5,658 bases of DNA from Gammaproteobacteria bacterium (GTDB lineage: Bacteria; Pseudomonadota; Gammaproteobacteria; SZUA-229): contig JAOUQA010000155.1 of the NCBI GenBank assembly GCA_029879605.1, positions 1-5,658 on the forward strand, read 5' to 3'. Positions 1 through 5,658 of this stretch are shown here, one piece after another (positions within the stretch are counted from its first letter, which is position 1; each line of letters starts with the position of its first letter). The notes beneath the pieces were generated by a model. It saw only the letters and a list, made by a program, of their open reading frames with translations. It was not told the DNA's origin and made no database searches. Position numbers and translations under genes: made by a program.

Positions 1-5
1 ATTGA

Positions 6-11
6 TATAAT
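6..11 (+). promoter_or_regulatory. Possible sigma-70 -10 element upstream of ppa
   Basis: A perfect TATAAT hexamer lies 29 bases before the ppa start codon. If used, transcription would begin near position 18 and give a leader of roughly 20 bases ending in the ppa ribosome binding site (AGGGTG, 31-36). The matching -35 hexamer would fall outside the window, so the promoter cannot be confirmed. A single hexamer in AT-rich DNA can arise by chance. Confidence 0.35.
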
Positions 12-40
12 TGGCAAAAGTCATAAATACAGGGTGAAAC

Positions 41-577
41 ATGAATCTTGATAATCTGCCTCTGGGTAAGGATGTTCCTGACAGTATTAATGTGGTGGTA
101 GAAATTCCATCCCATGGTGCGCCGGTAAAATATGAAATTGACAAAGATAGTGGCGCCCTGCTGGTAGATCGGTTTATGGGTACGGCTATGTTTTATCCTT
201 GTAATTATGGTTTTATGCCTCATACACTATCTGAAGATGGAGATCCGGTGGATGTCCTGGTTGTGACCCCGGTGCCATTGATCAGTGGGTCAGTCATCAG
301 CTGTCGCCCCGTCGGGATGCTGGAAATGGTTGATGAAGCGGGTGAAGATCATAAAGTGCTGGCGGTACCAACCGCTGATTTAAGTAATCTATATGATCAT
401 GTTCAGTCGCCACAGGATTTACATGATGGCTTGCTGGGCCAGATTACCCATTTCTTTGAACAGTATAAGGCCCTGGAATCTGGTAAGTGGGTGAAGGTGG
501 AAAACTGGGTTGGCGTGGAAGCGGCGAAAAAAGAAATTATGACCAGTATTGAACGTTACAATCGACTGGAAAAATAA
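41..577 (+). CDS. ppa: Inorganic pyrophosphatase, soluble family I
   Basis: Cytoplasmic Mg-dependent enzyme that hydrolyses pyrophosphate to two phosphates and so pulls nucleic acid, protein and cell-wall precursor synthesis forward. The 178-residue length fits the bacterial hexameric family I enzymes. The signature DGDPVDV is at residues 66-72. All expected active-site positions are visible, numbered one above the mature E. coli enzyme: E21, K30, E32, R44, Y56, D66, D68, D71, D98, D103, K105, Y142 and K143. No targeting signal is present. The ATG at 41 follows AGGGTG (31-36) with good spacing, and the N-terminus MNLDNLPLG is typical of the proteobacterial family. The gene ends 21 bases before mrdA on the same strand, so cotranscription is likely. 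Its placement next to the elongasome genes is not the E. coli arrangement. Identity is essentially certain. Confidence 0.97.
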   Translation: MNLDNLPLGKDVPDSINVVVEIPSHGAPVKYEIDKDSGALLVDRFMGTAMFYPCNYGFMPHTLSEDGDPVDVLVVTPVPLISGSVISCRPVGMLEMVDEAGEDHKVLAVPTADLSNLYDHVQSPQDLHDGLLGQITHFFEQYKALESGKWVKVENWVGVEAAKKEIMTSIERYNRLEK

Positions 578-598
578 TTAATGTTATACAAGAGTTGA

Positions 599-2446
599 AT
601 GCTGCATCGTACCCTTATAAAAGATCACCTTCAGGAACAAAACGTCTTCAGACGACGTGCGCTGGTTGCTGCTGTTGTCTGTCTGCTACTCATTTTTGTG
701 TTATTTATTCGCCTGTTTAATCTTCAGGTGCTGGAACATAAGCATTTTAATAAACTGTCTGAAAATAATCGTGTCCGCCTTATGGCTATTGCCCCTAACC
801 GGGGCCTGATTTATGACCGTAATGGTGTGATACTGGCAGAGAATCGTCCGTCATATCGACTGGAAGTTACGCCAGAGCAGGTAGAGGATATGGACTGGCT
901 GCTTACTGAGCTGGGGCAACTGGTGGAGCTGGATGAGTCAACGCTCAAACGTTTTCGTAAGGCGATAAAACGCAGTCGTCCCTTTGAAGCTATTCCCCTG
1001 CGTACTGCATTATCTGATGATGAAGTCGCTCGCCTGGCAGTAAATCGCCATAAATATGCCGGTATGGATATTAGTGCTCGTTTAAGCCGTTTTTACCCGC
1101 AGGGCAAAAGTGCTGTTCATGTCATGGGTTATGTAGGGCGTATCGATGAAGATGAATTAAAAATAGTTGATCAAACCCAGTACGCGGGTACCAGTCATAT
1201 TGGCAAAACAGGGTTGGAGCGATTTTATGAAGATGAATTACATGGCAAGGTTGGTCACCAGAGTGTCGAGGTTAATGTTCAGGGACGCATTTTAAGGGTT
1301 CTTGAAAAGAAACAGCCGGTACCGGGTAATAACCTGATCCTGTCACTGGATACCCGTTTACAGTCTGTTGCCGAAAAATCACTGGAAGATTATAACGGGG
1401 CAGCGGTGGTGATGAATCCGAATAATGGAGAAATACTGGCACTGGTCAGTATGCCCATCTATGACCCTAACCTGTTTGTGCATGGTATTGCGCTTAAAGA
1501 TTACCAGCGACTACAGAATCCCGATACTCGCCCTATGTACAACCGTGCCCTGTATGGTCAGTACCCTCCCGGATCAACTATTAAACAGTTTGTGGGACTT
1601 GCGGGCCTGGAAAGCAAAGTGATTGGGCATAAAATGACTATTCCCTGTGAAGGTTTCTATATGTTACCGAATGAGGAGCGTAGATACAGGGACTGGAAAA
1701 AAACCGGTCATGGTCATGTGGATCTGCAGGATGCACTGGCGGAATCCTGTGATGTCTATTATTACGAACTGGCAAACCGTCTGGGTATTGATCGGATACA
1801 TGATTTCATGCAGAAGTTTGGTTTTGGTAAGCCGACCGGGGTTGATATCCAGGGTGAAAAAGGCGGTTTGTTGCCTTCACGAGAATGGAAAATGCGTACC
1901 CGTAATAAAATATGGTTTCCGGGAGAAACATTGATTGCCGGGATTGGGCAGGGCTATGTACTGGCAACACCGATGCAGCTTGCATCTGCAACATCCATAC
2001 TGGCGATGCGAGGCAAAGGTTATCGACCGCGCTTACTGAATGAAATTTTTGATCCTGCTACAGGTGAAAGCAGGGTGAAAGAACCAGTTCCTTTGCCAGA
2101 AATAAAATTAAATCGTCCACAGAACTGGGATCATGTTATCAAGGGTATGGTCAATGTAGTGCACAGTATCAGGGGTACTGCTCGTTCTAGTGGAATAGGG
2201 CTAAAATTTAAAATGGCAGGTAAAACAGGAACTGCCCAGGTATTTGGTGTGGCTCAGGATGCTGAATACGATGAAGATACCATTGCTAAAAAATTACGTG
2301 ATCACGCTTTGTTTGTGGCTTTTGCACCGGCAGATAAACCGGAAATTGCCATAGCGGTTATTGCTGAAAATGGTGGTAGTGGTAGTAGTGTTGCAGCGCC
2401 GATCGTTAGGAAAATACTCGATACGTGGCTTCAAACAAAAGAATAA
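599..2446 (+). CDS. mrdA: Penicillin-binding protein 2, peptidoglycan DD-transpeptidase
   Basis: Inner-membrane class B PBP that cross-links peptidoglycan during cell elongation, paired with RodA. At 615 residues it is close to E. coli PBP2 (633). A short cytoplasmic tail precedes one membrane segment (about 21-42). The PBP dimerisation or pedestal region starts with RGLIYDRNG (68-76), and a periplasmic transpeptidase domain runs from about 265 to 605. Its three catalytic motifs are present: STIK (326-329, nucleophile S326), SCD (383-385) and KTG (542-544). C350, D365, H371 and C384 could form a structural metal site (see findings). The ATG at 599 has only a weak AAGAG ribosome site (590-594) and directly abuts the stop of a five-codon frame beginning at 581, so coupling to ppa translation is possible. 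The last codons belong to the first copy of the tandem repeat that fills the mrdA-rodA gap. PBP2 rather than PBP3 (FtsI) is favoured by the rodA neighbour and by the NLFVxGI-like region after YDP. Confidence 0.97.
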   Translation: MLHRTLIKDHLQEQNVFRRRALVAAVVCLLLIFVLFIRLFNLQVLEHKHFNKLSENNRVRLMAIAPNRGLIYDRNGVILAENRPSYRLEVTPEQVEDMDWLLTELGQLVELDESTLKRFRKAIKRSRPFEAIPLRTALSDDEVARLAVNRHKYAGMDISARLSRFYPQGKSAVHVMGYVGRIDEDELKIVDQTQYAGTSHIGKTGLERFYEDELHGKVGHQSVEVNVQGRILRVLEKKQPVPGNNLILSLDTRLQSVAEKSLEDYNGAAVVMNPNNGEILALVSMPIYDPNLFVHGIALKDYQRLQNPDTRPMYNRALYGQYPPGSTIKQFVGLAGLESKVIGHKMTIPCEGFYMLPNEERRYRDWKKTGHGHVDLQDALAESCDVYYYELANRLGIDRIHDFMQKFGFGKPTGVDIQGEKGGLLPSREWKMRTRNKIWFPGETLIAGIGQGYVLATPMQLASATSILAMRGKGYRPRLLNEIFDPATGESRVKEPVPLPEIKLNRPQNWDHVIKGMVNVVHSIRGTARSSGIGLKFKMAGKTGTAQVFGVAQDAEYDEDTIAKKLRDHALFVAFAPADKPEIAIAVIAENGGSGSSVAAPIVRKILDTWLQTKE

Positions 2447-2451
2447 GTATC

Positions 2452-2505
2452 ATGATCAGCAATGCACAATATAGTTGGCTCGAAACAAAGGAACAGGAAT
2501 TGTGA
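2452..2505 (+). other. Micro-ORF A, 17 codons, PBP2-tail-like peptide
   Basis: An ATG five bases after the mrdA stop opens a 17-codon frame whose product contains SWLETKE, closely resembling the PBP2 C-terminus TWLQTKE (609-615). It is encoded by copy 2 of the 50-bp repeat, in a different frame from mrdA because 50 is not a multiple of three. No clear ribosome site precedes it beyond the AAAAGAA stretch in the end of mrdA. Its TGA overlaps the GTG of the next micro-ORF (GTGA, 2502-2505). It is probably a duplication relic; translation, if any, might couple mrdA to rodA. Confidence 0.2.
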
Positions 2506-2520
2506 TCAGGGAAGCACAAT
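2499..2520 (+). promoter_or_regulatory. Small inverted repeat overlapping the micro-ORF B start
   Basis: ATTGTG (2499-2504) and CACAAT (2515-2520) are perfect inverted arms of six bases around a ten-base loop. In RNA the stem would enclose the GTG start of micro-ORF B. The stem is short and AU-rich and has no following U-tract, so it is not a terminator. It may be a chance product of joining two repeat copies. Confidence 0.2.
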
Positions 2521-2546
2521 ATAGTTGGCTCGAAACACGGGGATAG
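2502..2546 (+). other. Micro-ORF B, 14 codons, second PBP2-tail-like peptide
   Basis: A GTG start, preceded closely by the purine-rich CAGGAA (2494-2499), opens a 14-codon frame containing AQYSWLETR, nearly identical to the middle of micro-ORF A. It comes from copy 3 of the 50-bp repeat. It stops at TAG 2544-2546, two bases before the probable rodA ATG at 2549, a layout suited to ribosome re-initiation. Existence as a translated product is unproven, and the frame may be incidental to the duplication. Confidence 0.18.
2538..2543 (+). promoter_or_regulatory. Probable ribosome binding site deciding the rodA start
   Basis: CGGGGA lies five bases before the ATG at 2549, giving the best ribosome-site and start-codon pairing at this junction. 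The rival TTG at 2525 sits inside the duplicated sequence, where the same bases form part of a Trp codon in the other copies. Its only purine-rich upstream stretch (AGGGAAG, 2508-2514) is about ten bases away. This favours ATG 2549. Confidence 0.5.
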
Positions 2547-2548
2547 AA

Positions 2549-3682
2549 ATGATTGGTGATAGTGGGTTCGGAAACAATAACAAGGAACACAGTTTTTCTA
2601 TAAAGCTGGTGCAGATGCTACATCTGGATCCCCTGTTACTGATGGGTATCCTGTTATTAAGTACCGCTGGCCTGGTGGTTTTGTATAGCGCCGGTGATCA
2701 GTCTATGTCGCTAATTAACAAACAGATTACACGATTATTCCTGGCTTTTATCATTATGTTGATACTGGCACATGTGTCACCCACTGCGCTGCGGTTCTGG
2801 TCACCCTGGATTTATAGTATTGGGATTATCCTGCTGATTCTTGTGCTGACAGTTGGTGATATGGGCAAGGGTGCTCAGCGCTGGCTGGATCTTGGGTTTG
2901 TTCGTTTTCAGCCGTCAGAAATGATGAAGCTGGCAACACCGATGATGCTGGCCTGGTATTTTTCTGACAAGCCGTTGCCGCCCCGGTTTAAGCACCTGTT
3001 AGTGGCCGCCGTTTTATTGTTATTGCCGACGCTGTTAATCGCCAAGCAGCCCGACCTGGGCACGGCGCTGATTATATTTGCTGCCGGGTTTTTAGTTGTT
3101 TTTCTGGCCGGGCTTAGCTGGCGTATCATGGTGTTTCTGGGTATTTCAGGTGCGGCTCTGCTGCCCGTACTCTGGCATTATATGCATGATTACCAGCGTA
3201 ATCGAGTACTGACATTCCTTAACCCGGAGAGTGACCCGCTGGGAACCGGCTATCATATTATTCAGTCAAAAATAGCGATTGGTTCAGGTGGGATATATGG
3301 TCGAGGCTGGCTAAATGGCAGCCAGTCACACCTGGATTTCCTGCCAGAGCAGTCAACCGATTTTATTTTCGCGGTATTTGCCGAAGAATTCGGTCTGATT
3401 GGAGGTATGTTTTTACTGGCGCTGTATATATTTATAATATTAAGGGGGCTGGTTATTGCAGTACAGGCCCAGGATAGCTATGGACGATTACTGGGCGGTA
3501 GTATCAGTGTTACCTTTTTTGTCTATTTATTTGTGAATGTGGGAATGGTCTCAGGAATTTTGCCCGTGGTTGGGGTACCATTACCTTTAATTAGTTATGG
3601 TGGTACTTCAATGGTAACTTTGATGGCCAGTTTTGGTATTCTAATGTCAATTAATACACATCGAAGAATATGGGCAAGATGA
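2549..3682 (+). CDS. rodA: RodA, SEDS-family peptidoglycan glycosyltransferase
   Basis: Polytopic inner-membrane protein that polymerises lipid II into glycan strands for lateral wall growth, working with PBP2 encoded just upstream. From ATG 2549 the product is 377 residues, close to E. coli RodA (370), with roughly ten hydrophobic segments after a short hydrophilic N-terminus. Family marks, numbered from that ATG, are QPSE (121-124), the acidic catalytic position D271 in STDFIFAVFAEEFG, and the C-terminal FtsW/RodA/SpoVE signature ending in SYGG (349-352). The frame extends upstream to TTG 2525, which would add eight residues, but those codons lie in a tandem repeat and the ribosome site favours ATG 2549. 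RodA rather than FtsW is indicated by the adjacent mrdA and by the LHLDPLLL sequence before the first membrane segment. It ends 60 bases before mltB, where no promoter or terminator is convincing. Confidence 0.95.
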   Translation: MIGDSGFGNNNKEHSFSIKLVQMLHLDPLLLMGILLLSTAGLVVLYSAGDQSMSLINKQITRLFLAFIIMLILAHVSPTALRFWSPWIYSIGIILLILVLTVGDMGKGAQRWLDLGFVRFQPSEMMKLATPMMLAWYFSDKPLPPRFKHLLVAAVLLLLPTLLIAKQPDLGTALIIFAAGFLVVFLAGLSWRIMVFLGISGAALLPVLWHYMHDYQRNRVLTFLNPESDPLGTGYHIIQSKIAIGSGGIYGRGWLNGSQSHLDFLPEQSTDFIFAVFAEEFGLIGGMFLLALYIFIILRGLVIAVQAQDSYGRLLGGSISVTFFVYLFVNVGMVSGILPVVGVPLPLISYGGTSMVTLMASFGILMSINTHRRIWAR

Positions 3683-3742
3683 TGTCAGGTTTGGTTGATG
3701 GCTGAAAATAGAAATAATTTGAGAAACTCCGGGTAAAAAATA

Positions 3743-4756
3743 ATGAAAAAAGTGCTGATGATAATAGCTTTGTTAAGTGTGTTTGCTCCTTATAGTGTTG
3801 TGTCTGCAAACTATAATCAAAGGCAGGATGTACAGGAATTTATCGCTGAAATGGTGGCTCAGCACGGTTTCGATAAAAATCAGCTAATGACTTTAATGCA
3901 GCATGTTAAGAAACAGACAACCGCTATTGAGGCGATTGCGCGTCCAGCTGAAGGTAAACCATGGAAAGATTACCGTCCTATTTTTATAACCAAGAATCGA
4001 ATTGTTAAGGGTGTGCAGTTCTGGCGTGAGCATCAGGACGAATTAAAAAGAGCTGAACAGGCATATGGTGTGCCTGCTGAAATTATCGTTGCAATTATTG
4101 GTGTAGAAACATTTTATGGCACTCGTAGTGGTAATTACCCGGTGCTGGATGCCTTAACTACCCTGGGATTTGATTACCCGCTGGAAAATACAACCCAGGA
4201 AAGACGTGACAGTCGGGAACAGTTTTTTCGTAAAGAATTAAAAGAATATTTGCTTATGAGTCGAGAAGAGCAGGTTGATCCGCGTAGCCTGAAGGGCTCA
4301 TATGCTGGTGCGATGGGGATGCCACAATTTATTTCCAGTAGTTTTCGAGCCTACGCGGTTGATTTTGATGGTGATGGAAAACGTGATTTATGGACCAGTA
4401 CACCGGATGCAATTGGCAGCGTGGCGAATTATTTCAGTCGTCATGGCTGGTTAAAAGGCAAGCCGATTGTGAGTCGGGCCCAGGTCAGTAATGATGCTCG
4501 TGAACTGGGTAGCAAAAAAATGAAACCTCATACTCAGATAAAAGAATTTAAAAAGAAAGGCGCAGTACCATTACAGACTTTTGCGGATGATGAAATGGCT
4601 ACCCTGCTGAAATTTGAGGGCAAGAAAGGACAGGAATACTGGTTGGGGCTACATAATTTTTATGTGATTACCCGGTATAACCACAGTCCTTTATATGCCA
4701 TGGCTGTGTATCAGCTGGGGCAGGCTGTTGCTTCTGAATATTTTGCGAGTCGTTAA
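3743..4756 (+). CDS. mltB: Lytic murein transglycosylase B, GH103 family
   Basis: Periplasmic enzyme that cleaves the MurNAc-GlcNAc bond of peptidoglycan with formation of 1,6-anhydroMurNAc, supporting wall turnover and insertion. The first 22 residues form a classic signal peptide (two lysines, a hydrophobic core, cleavage expected after VSA at A22). No lipobox cysteine is present, so unlike E. coli MltB the protein should be soluble. The catalytic acid is E122 in GVETFYG, matching E162 of E. coli Slt35. The family motif GSYAGAMGMPQF is at 185-196, and an EF-hand-like calcium loop, DFDGDGKRDLW, at 207-217. The C-terminal NFxVITRYN segment is also typical. The 337-residue length suits the family. 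The start ATG follows GGGTA (3731-3735). The stop codon overlaps the rlpA start (TAATG), so the two should be translationally coupled. Confidence 0.95.
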   Translation: MKKVLMIIALLSVFAPYSVVSANYNQRQDVQEFIAEMVAQHGFDKNQLMTLMQHVKKQTTAIEAIARPAEGKPWKDYRPIFITKNRIVKGVQFWREHQDELKRAEQAYGVPAEIIVAIIGVETFYGTRSGNYPVLDALTTLGFDYPLENTTQERRDSREQFFRKELKEYLLMSREEQVDPRSLKGSYAGAMGMPQFISSSFRAYAVDFDGDGKRDLWTSTPDAIGSVANYFSRHGWLKGKPIVSRAQVSNDARELGSKKMKPHTQIKEFKKKGAVPLQTFADDEMATLLKFEGKKGQEYWLGLHNFYVITRYNHSPLYAMAVYQLGQAVASEYFASR

Positions 4757-5547
4757 TGCAGGTTCGAATATTAATAACTGTATTGTTTTCCCTGGTGATG
4801 ACTTCCTGTTCTGTACGGGATAGTGCACCATCTAATGTCAGGCTGGATCCAGATAAGATACGTGATGCTGTACCAGTTAATGAGCCATTTAGTCGTTATG
4901 GAAATCCTGAATCTTACGAGGTGATGGGTAAAACCTACCATGTTATGAAATCTAACCAGGGGTTTGTGCAGAAAGGCGAAGCATCCTGGTATGGAACAAA
5001 GTTTCATGGTAGAAAAACATCCAGCGGTGAAGAATACGATATGTATGCCATGACAGCGGCTCATAAAACATTGCCATTGCCGACCTATGTTGAAGTCAGG
5101 AACCTGGAAAATGGAAAAAAAGTTATTGTTAAGGTTAATGATCGAGGCCCTTTTCATGATGGTCGGATTATTGATCTATCCTATGCGGCGGCAACCAAAC
5201 TGGGTATTACGGGTACAGGTACCGGGCCAGTGGAAATCAGAACAATTAATACTTCAGGGCTTGATCTAAATACAGCTTCAATAGAAGCGGTATCAACTGC
5301 AGATACAGGTAATAGCAGGATTCATGTCCAGGTGGCTGCATTTACAGGCGAACAACAGGCTGAGAAAATGGCAACTGAGTTGCGTGACAAACGTTTTAAA
5401 AGTGTTCGTGTGCATGTGGCGCAACTGGATGGGCAGAAGTTTTATCGTGTACGTATAGGTCCTATACCTAATATGGATCTTGCATATCGCGTGTTAAGAA
5501 ATTTGAATGATATCGGGCATGATGCTGCTAGTGTATTATTTGATTAA
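4756..5547 (+). CDS. rlpA: RlpA, SPOR-domain septal-ring lytic transglycosylase lipoprotein
   Basis: Predicted outer-membrane lipoprotein that cleaves peptide-free glycan strands, mainly at division sites. A hydrophobic N-terminus leads to a lipobox-like VMTSC with C18 as the lipidation site; the next residue is Ser, not an inner-membrane-retaining Asp. A double-psi beta-barrel domain spans about 72-167, beginning GEASWYG (74-80) and including VNDRGPF (127-133). E92, H103 and D129 have the same spacing as residues I recall as important in Pseudomonas aeruginosa RlpA (E120, H131, D157), so activity is predicted, in contrast to E. coli RlpA, reported inactive. A short linker leads to a SPOR domain (188-263, starting RIHVQVAAF) that binds denuded glycan. 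The start overlaps the mltB stop by one base, and 19 bases separate it from the next gene. The lipobox has Met at -3, which is not ideal. Confidence 0.94.
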   Translation: MQVRILITVLFSLVMTSCSVRDSAPSNVRLDPDKIRDAVPVNEPFSRYGNPESYEVMGKTYHVMKSNQGFVQKGEASWYGTKFHGRKTSSGEEYDMYAMTAAHKTLPLPTYVEVRNLENGKKVIVKVNDRGPFHDGRIIDLSYAAATKLGITGTGTGPVEIRTINTSGLDLNTASIEAVSTADTGNSRIHVQVAAFTGEQQAEKMATELRDKRFKSVRVHVAQLDGQKFYRVRIGPIPNMDLAYRVLRNLNDIGHDAASVLFD

Positions 5548-5555
5548 ACAGGTAT

Positions 5556-5565
5556 AGAAGCGGGA
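5556..5565 (+). promoter_or_regulatory. Ribosome binding region of the downstream gene (dacA)
   Basis: AGAAGCGGGA precedes two in-frame ATGs, at 5567 and 5573. AGAAG is well spaced for the first. GCGGGA (5560-5565) is well spaced for the second and too close for the first. An in-frame TAG at 5555-5557 rules out earlier starts. The choice changes the protein by only two residues. Confidence 0.5.
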
Positions 5566-5566
5566 A

Positions 5567-5658
5567 ATGACAATGGTGAGCAAGAGATTTTCTAAATTAT
5601 TATTTTTATTTATTTTTATTTCAGGCCTGGCAGAAGCTGTTGTCTCGCCAGTGCCTGC
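5567..5658 (+). CDS. dacA: Probable D-alanyl-D-alanine carboxypeptidase (PBP5/6 type), 5' end only
   Basis: Only the first 30 codons are in the window; the frame is open to the right edge. They encode a signal peptide: basic KRFSK near the start, a strongly hydrophobic core (LLFLFIFI), and a plausible cleavage site after GLAEA, followed by VVSPVP. No lipobox is visible. None of the catalytic motifs are in view, so the identity rests on position: dacA follows rlpA in the gammaproteobacterial mrdA-rodA-rlpA-dacA cluster, and PBP5/6 proteins carry such a signal peptide. DacA would remove the terminal D-Ala from pentapeptides and limit cross-linking. Start may be ATG 5567 or, by ribosome-site spacing, ATG 5573. 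Another exported protein is possible. Confidence 0.7.
   Translation, partial: MTMVSKRFSKLLFLFIFISGLAEAVVSPVP

Larger units (their letters stand above)
2426..2550 (+). repeat. Degenerate 50-bp tandem direct repeat across the mrdA-rodA junction (about 2.5 copies)
   Basis: Three copies are in register at exactly 50 bases. Copy 2 (2453-2500) and copy 3 (2503-2550) match at 40 of 48 positions, including a 24-base identical block (2464-2487 and 2514-2537). Copy 1 is the 3' end of mrdA: 2426-2459 matches 2476-2509 at 26 of 34 positions, and similarity fades further upstream. Each unit has the order tgatcag, a TGGCT segment encoding W-L, and a purine-rich stretch that could act as a ribosome site. 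I counted these matches by hand. The likely origin is slipped-strand or unequal duplication of the mrdA 3' end, followed by drift. Copy 3 runs into the probable rodA start codon. Confidence 0.85.

Noticed and set aside
1425..1934. Overlapping +1 frames of 65 and 95 codons inside mrdA
   Set aside because: They lie across the PBP2 transpeptidase domain, including its STIK and SCD motifs, and show no ribosome site or family resemblance.
2453..2508. TGATCA palindromes (2453-2458, 2503-2508) as a possible operator pair
   Set aside because: Their 50-base spacing is simply the period of the tandem repeat. A six-base palindrome alone is not evidence of a binding site.
2501..2518. CRP-like site: TGTGA followed by GCACA in the mrdA-rodA spacer
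   Set aside because: The half-sites are eight bases apart instead of six and the second arm deviates from TCACA. The pattern is explained by the join of two repeat copies.
3683..3742. Possible promoter or terminator in the 60-base rodA-mltB gap (TTGGTT at 3691, AT-rich stretch near 3715; short TCAG/CTGA arms)
   Set aside because: The hexamers match consensus poorly, and the four-base stem has no U-tract. I see nothing supportable here beyond the weak mltB ribosome site.
4771..5157. Opposite-strand open frame of 128 codons across rlpA
   Set aside because: It lies wholly within rlpA, whose lipobox, DPBB and SPOR motifs are clear. The reverse frame has no recognisable domain and looks like a shadow of the coding strand.
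1..5658. Search for mobile elements, CRISPR arrays, tRNA or rRNA genes and foreign gene cassettes
   Set aside because: Coding density is high, all genes belong to one known cluster plus ppa, and no transposase, regular spacer array or RNA gene fold was seen.

Overview
The window is a compact, single-strand block of cell-envelope genes from what looks like a gammaproteobacterium. The order mrdA (PBP2) - rodA - mltB - rlpA - dacA is the known gammaproteobacterial elongation cluster, and base composition is moderate (mid-40s % GC by eye). No genus can be named from the sequence. The first gene, ppa, is not part of the classical cluster; in Escherichia coli the neighbours upstream of mrdA are rsfS and rlmH.

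Layout, all on the + strand: a possible -10 element at the left edge; ppa, soluble inorganic pyrophosphatase (41-577); mrdA, the class B transpeptidase PBP2 (599-2446); a junction of about 100 bases made of degenerate 50-bp tandem repeats (2426-2550); rodA, the SEDS glycosyltransferase (start most likely 2549, end 3682); a 60-base gap with nothing recognisable; mltB, a GH103 lytic transglycosylase (3743-4756); rlpA, a lipoprotein lytic transglycosylase with DPBB and SPOR domains (4756-5547, overlapping mltB by one base); and the first 30 codons of a gene whose position and signal peptide suggest dacA (5567 to the window end). Gaps are short (21, 102, 60, -1 and 19 bases) and I see no internal terminator, so one polycistronic transcript is likely.

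The genes work together in lateral wall growth. RodA polymerises glycan from lipid II and PBP2 cross-links it. MltB and RlpA cut glycan strands, and the presumed DacA trims pentapeptides. Ppa removes pyrophosphate from biosynthetic reactions and is a housekeeping neighbour.

The gene content is ordinary and I see no new system. The most unusual feature is the mrdA-rodA junction. A 50-bp unit containing the last codons of mrdA has been tandemly copied, leaving two overlapping micro-ORFs whose peptides resemble the PBP2 C-terminus and which lead to the rodA start. Also worth a look are a predicted PBP2 metal site with Cys at the first ligand position and an MltB that has lost the lipobox.
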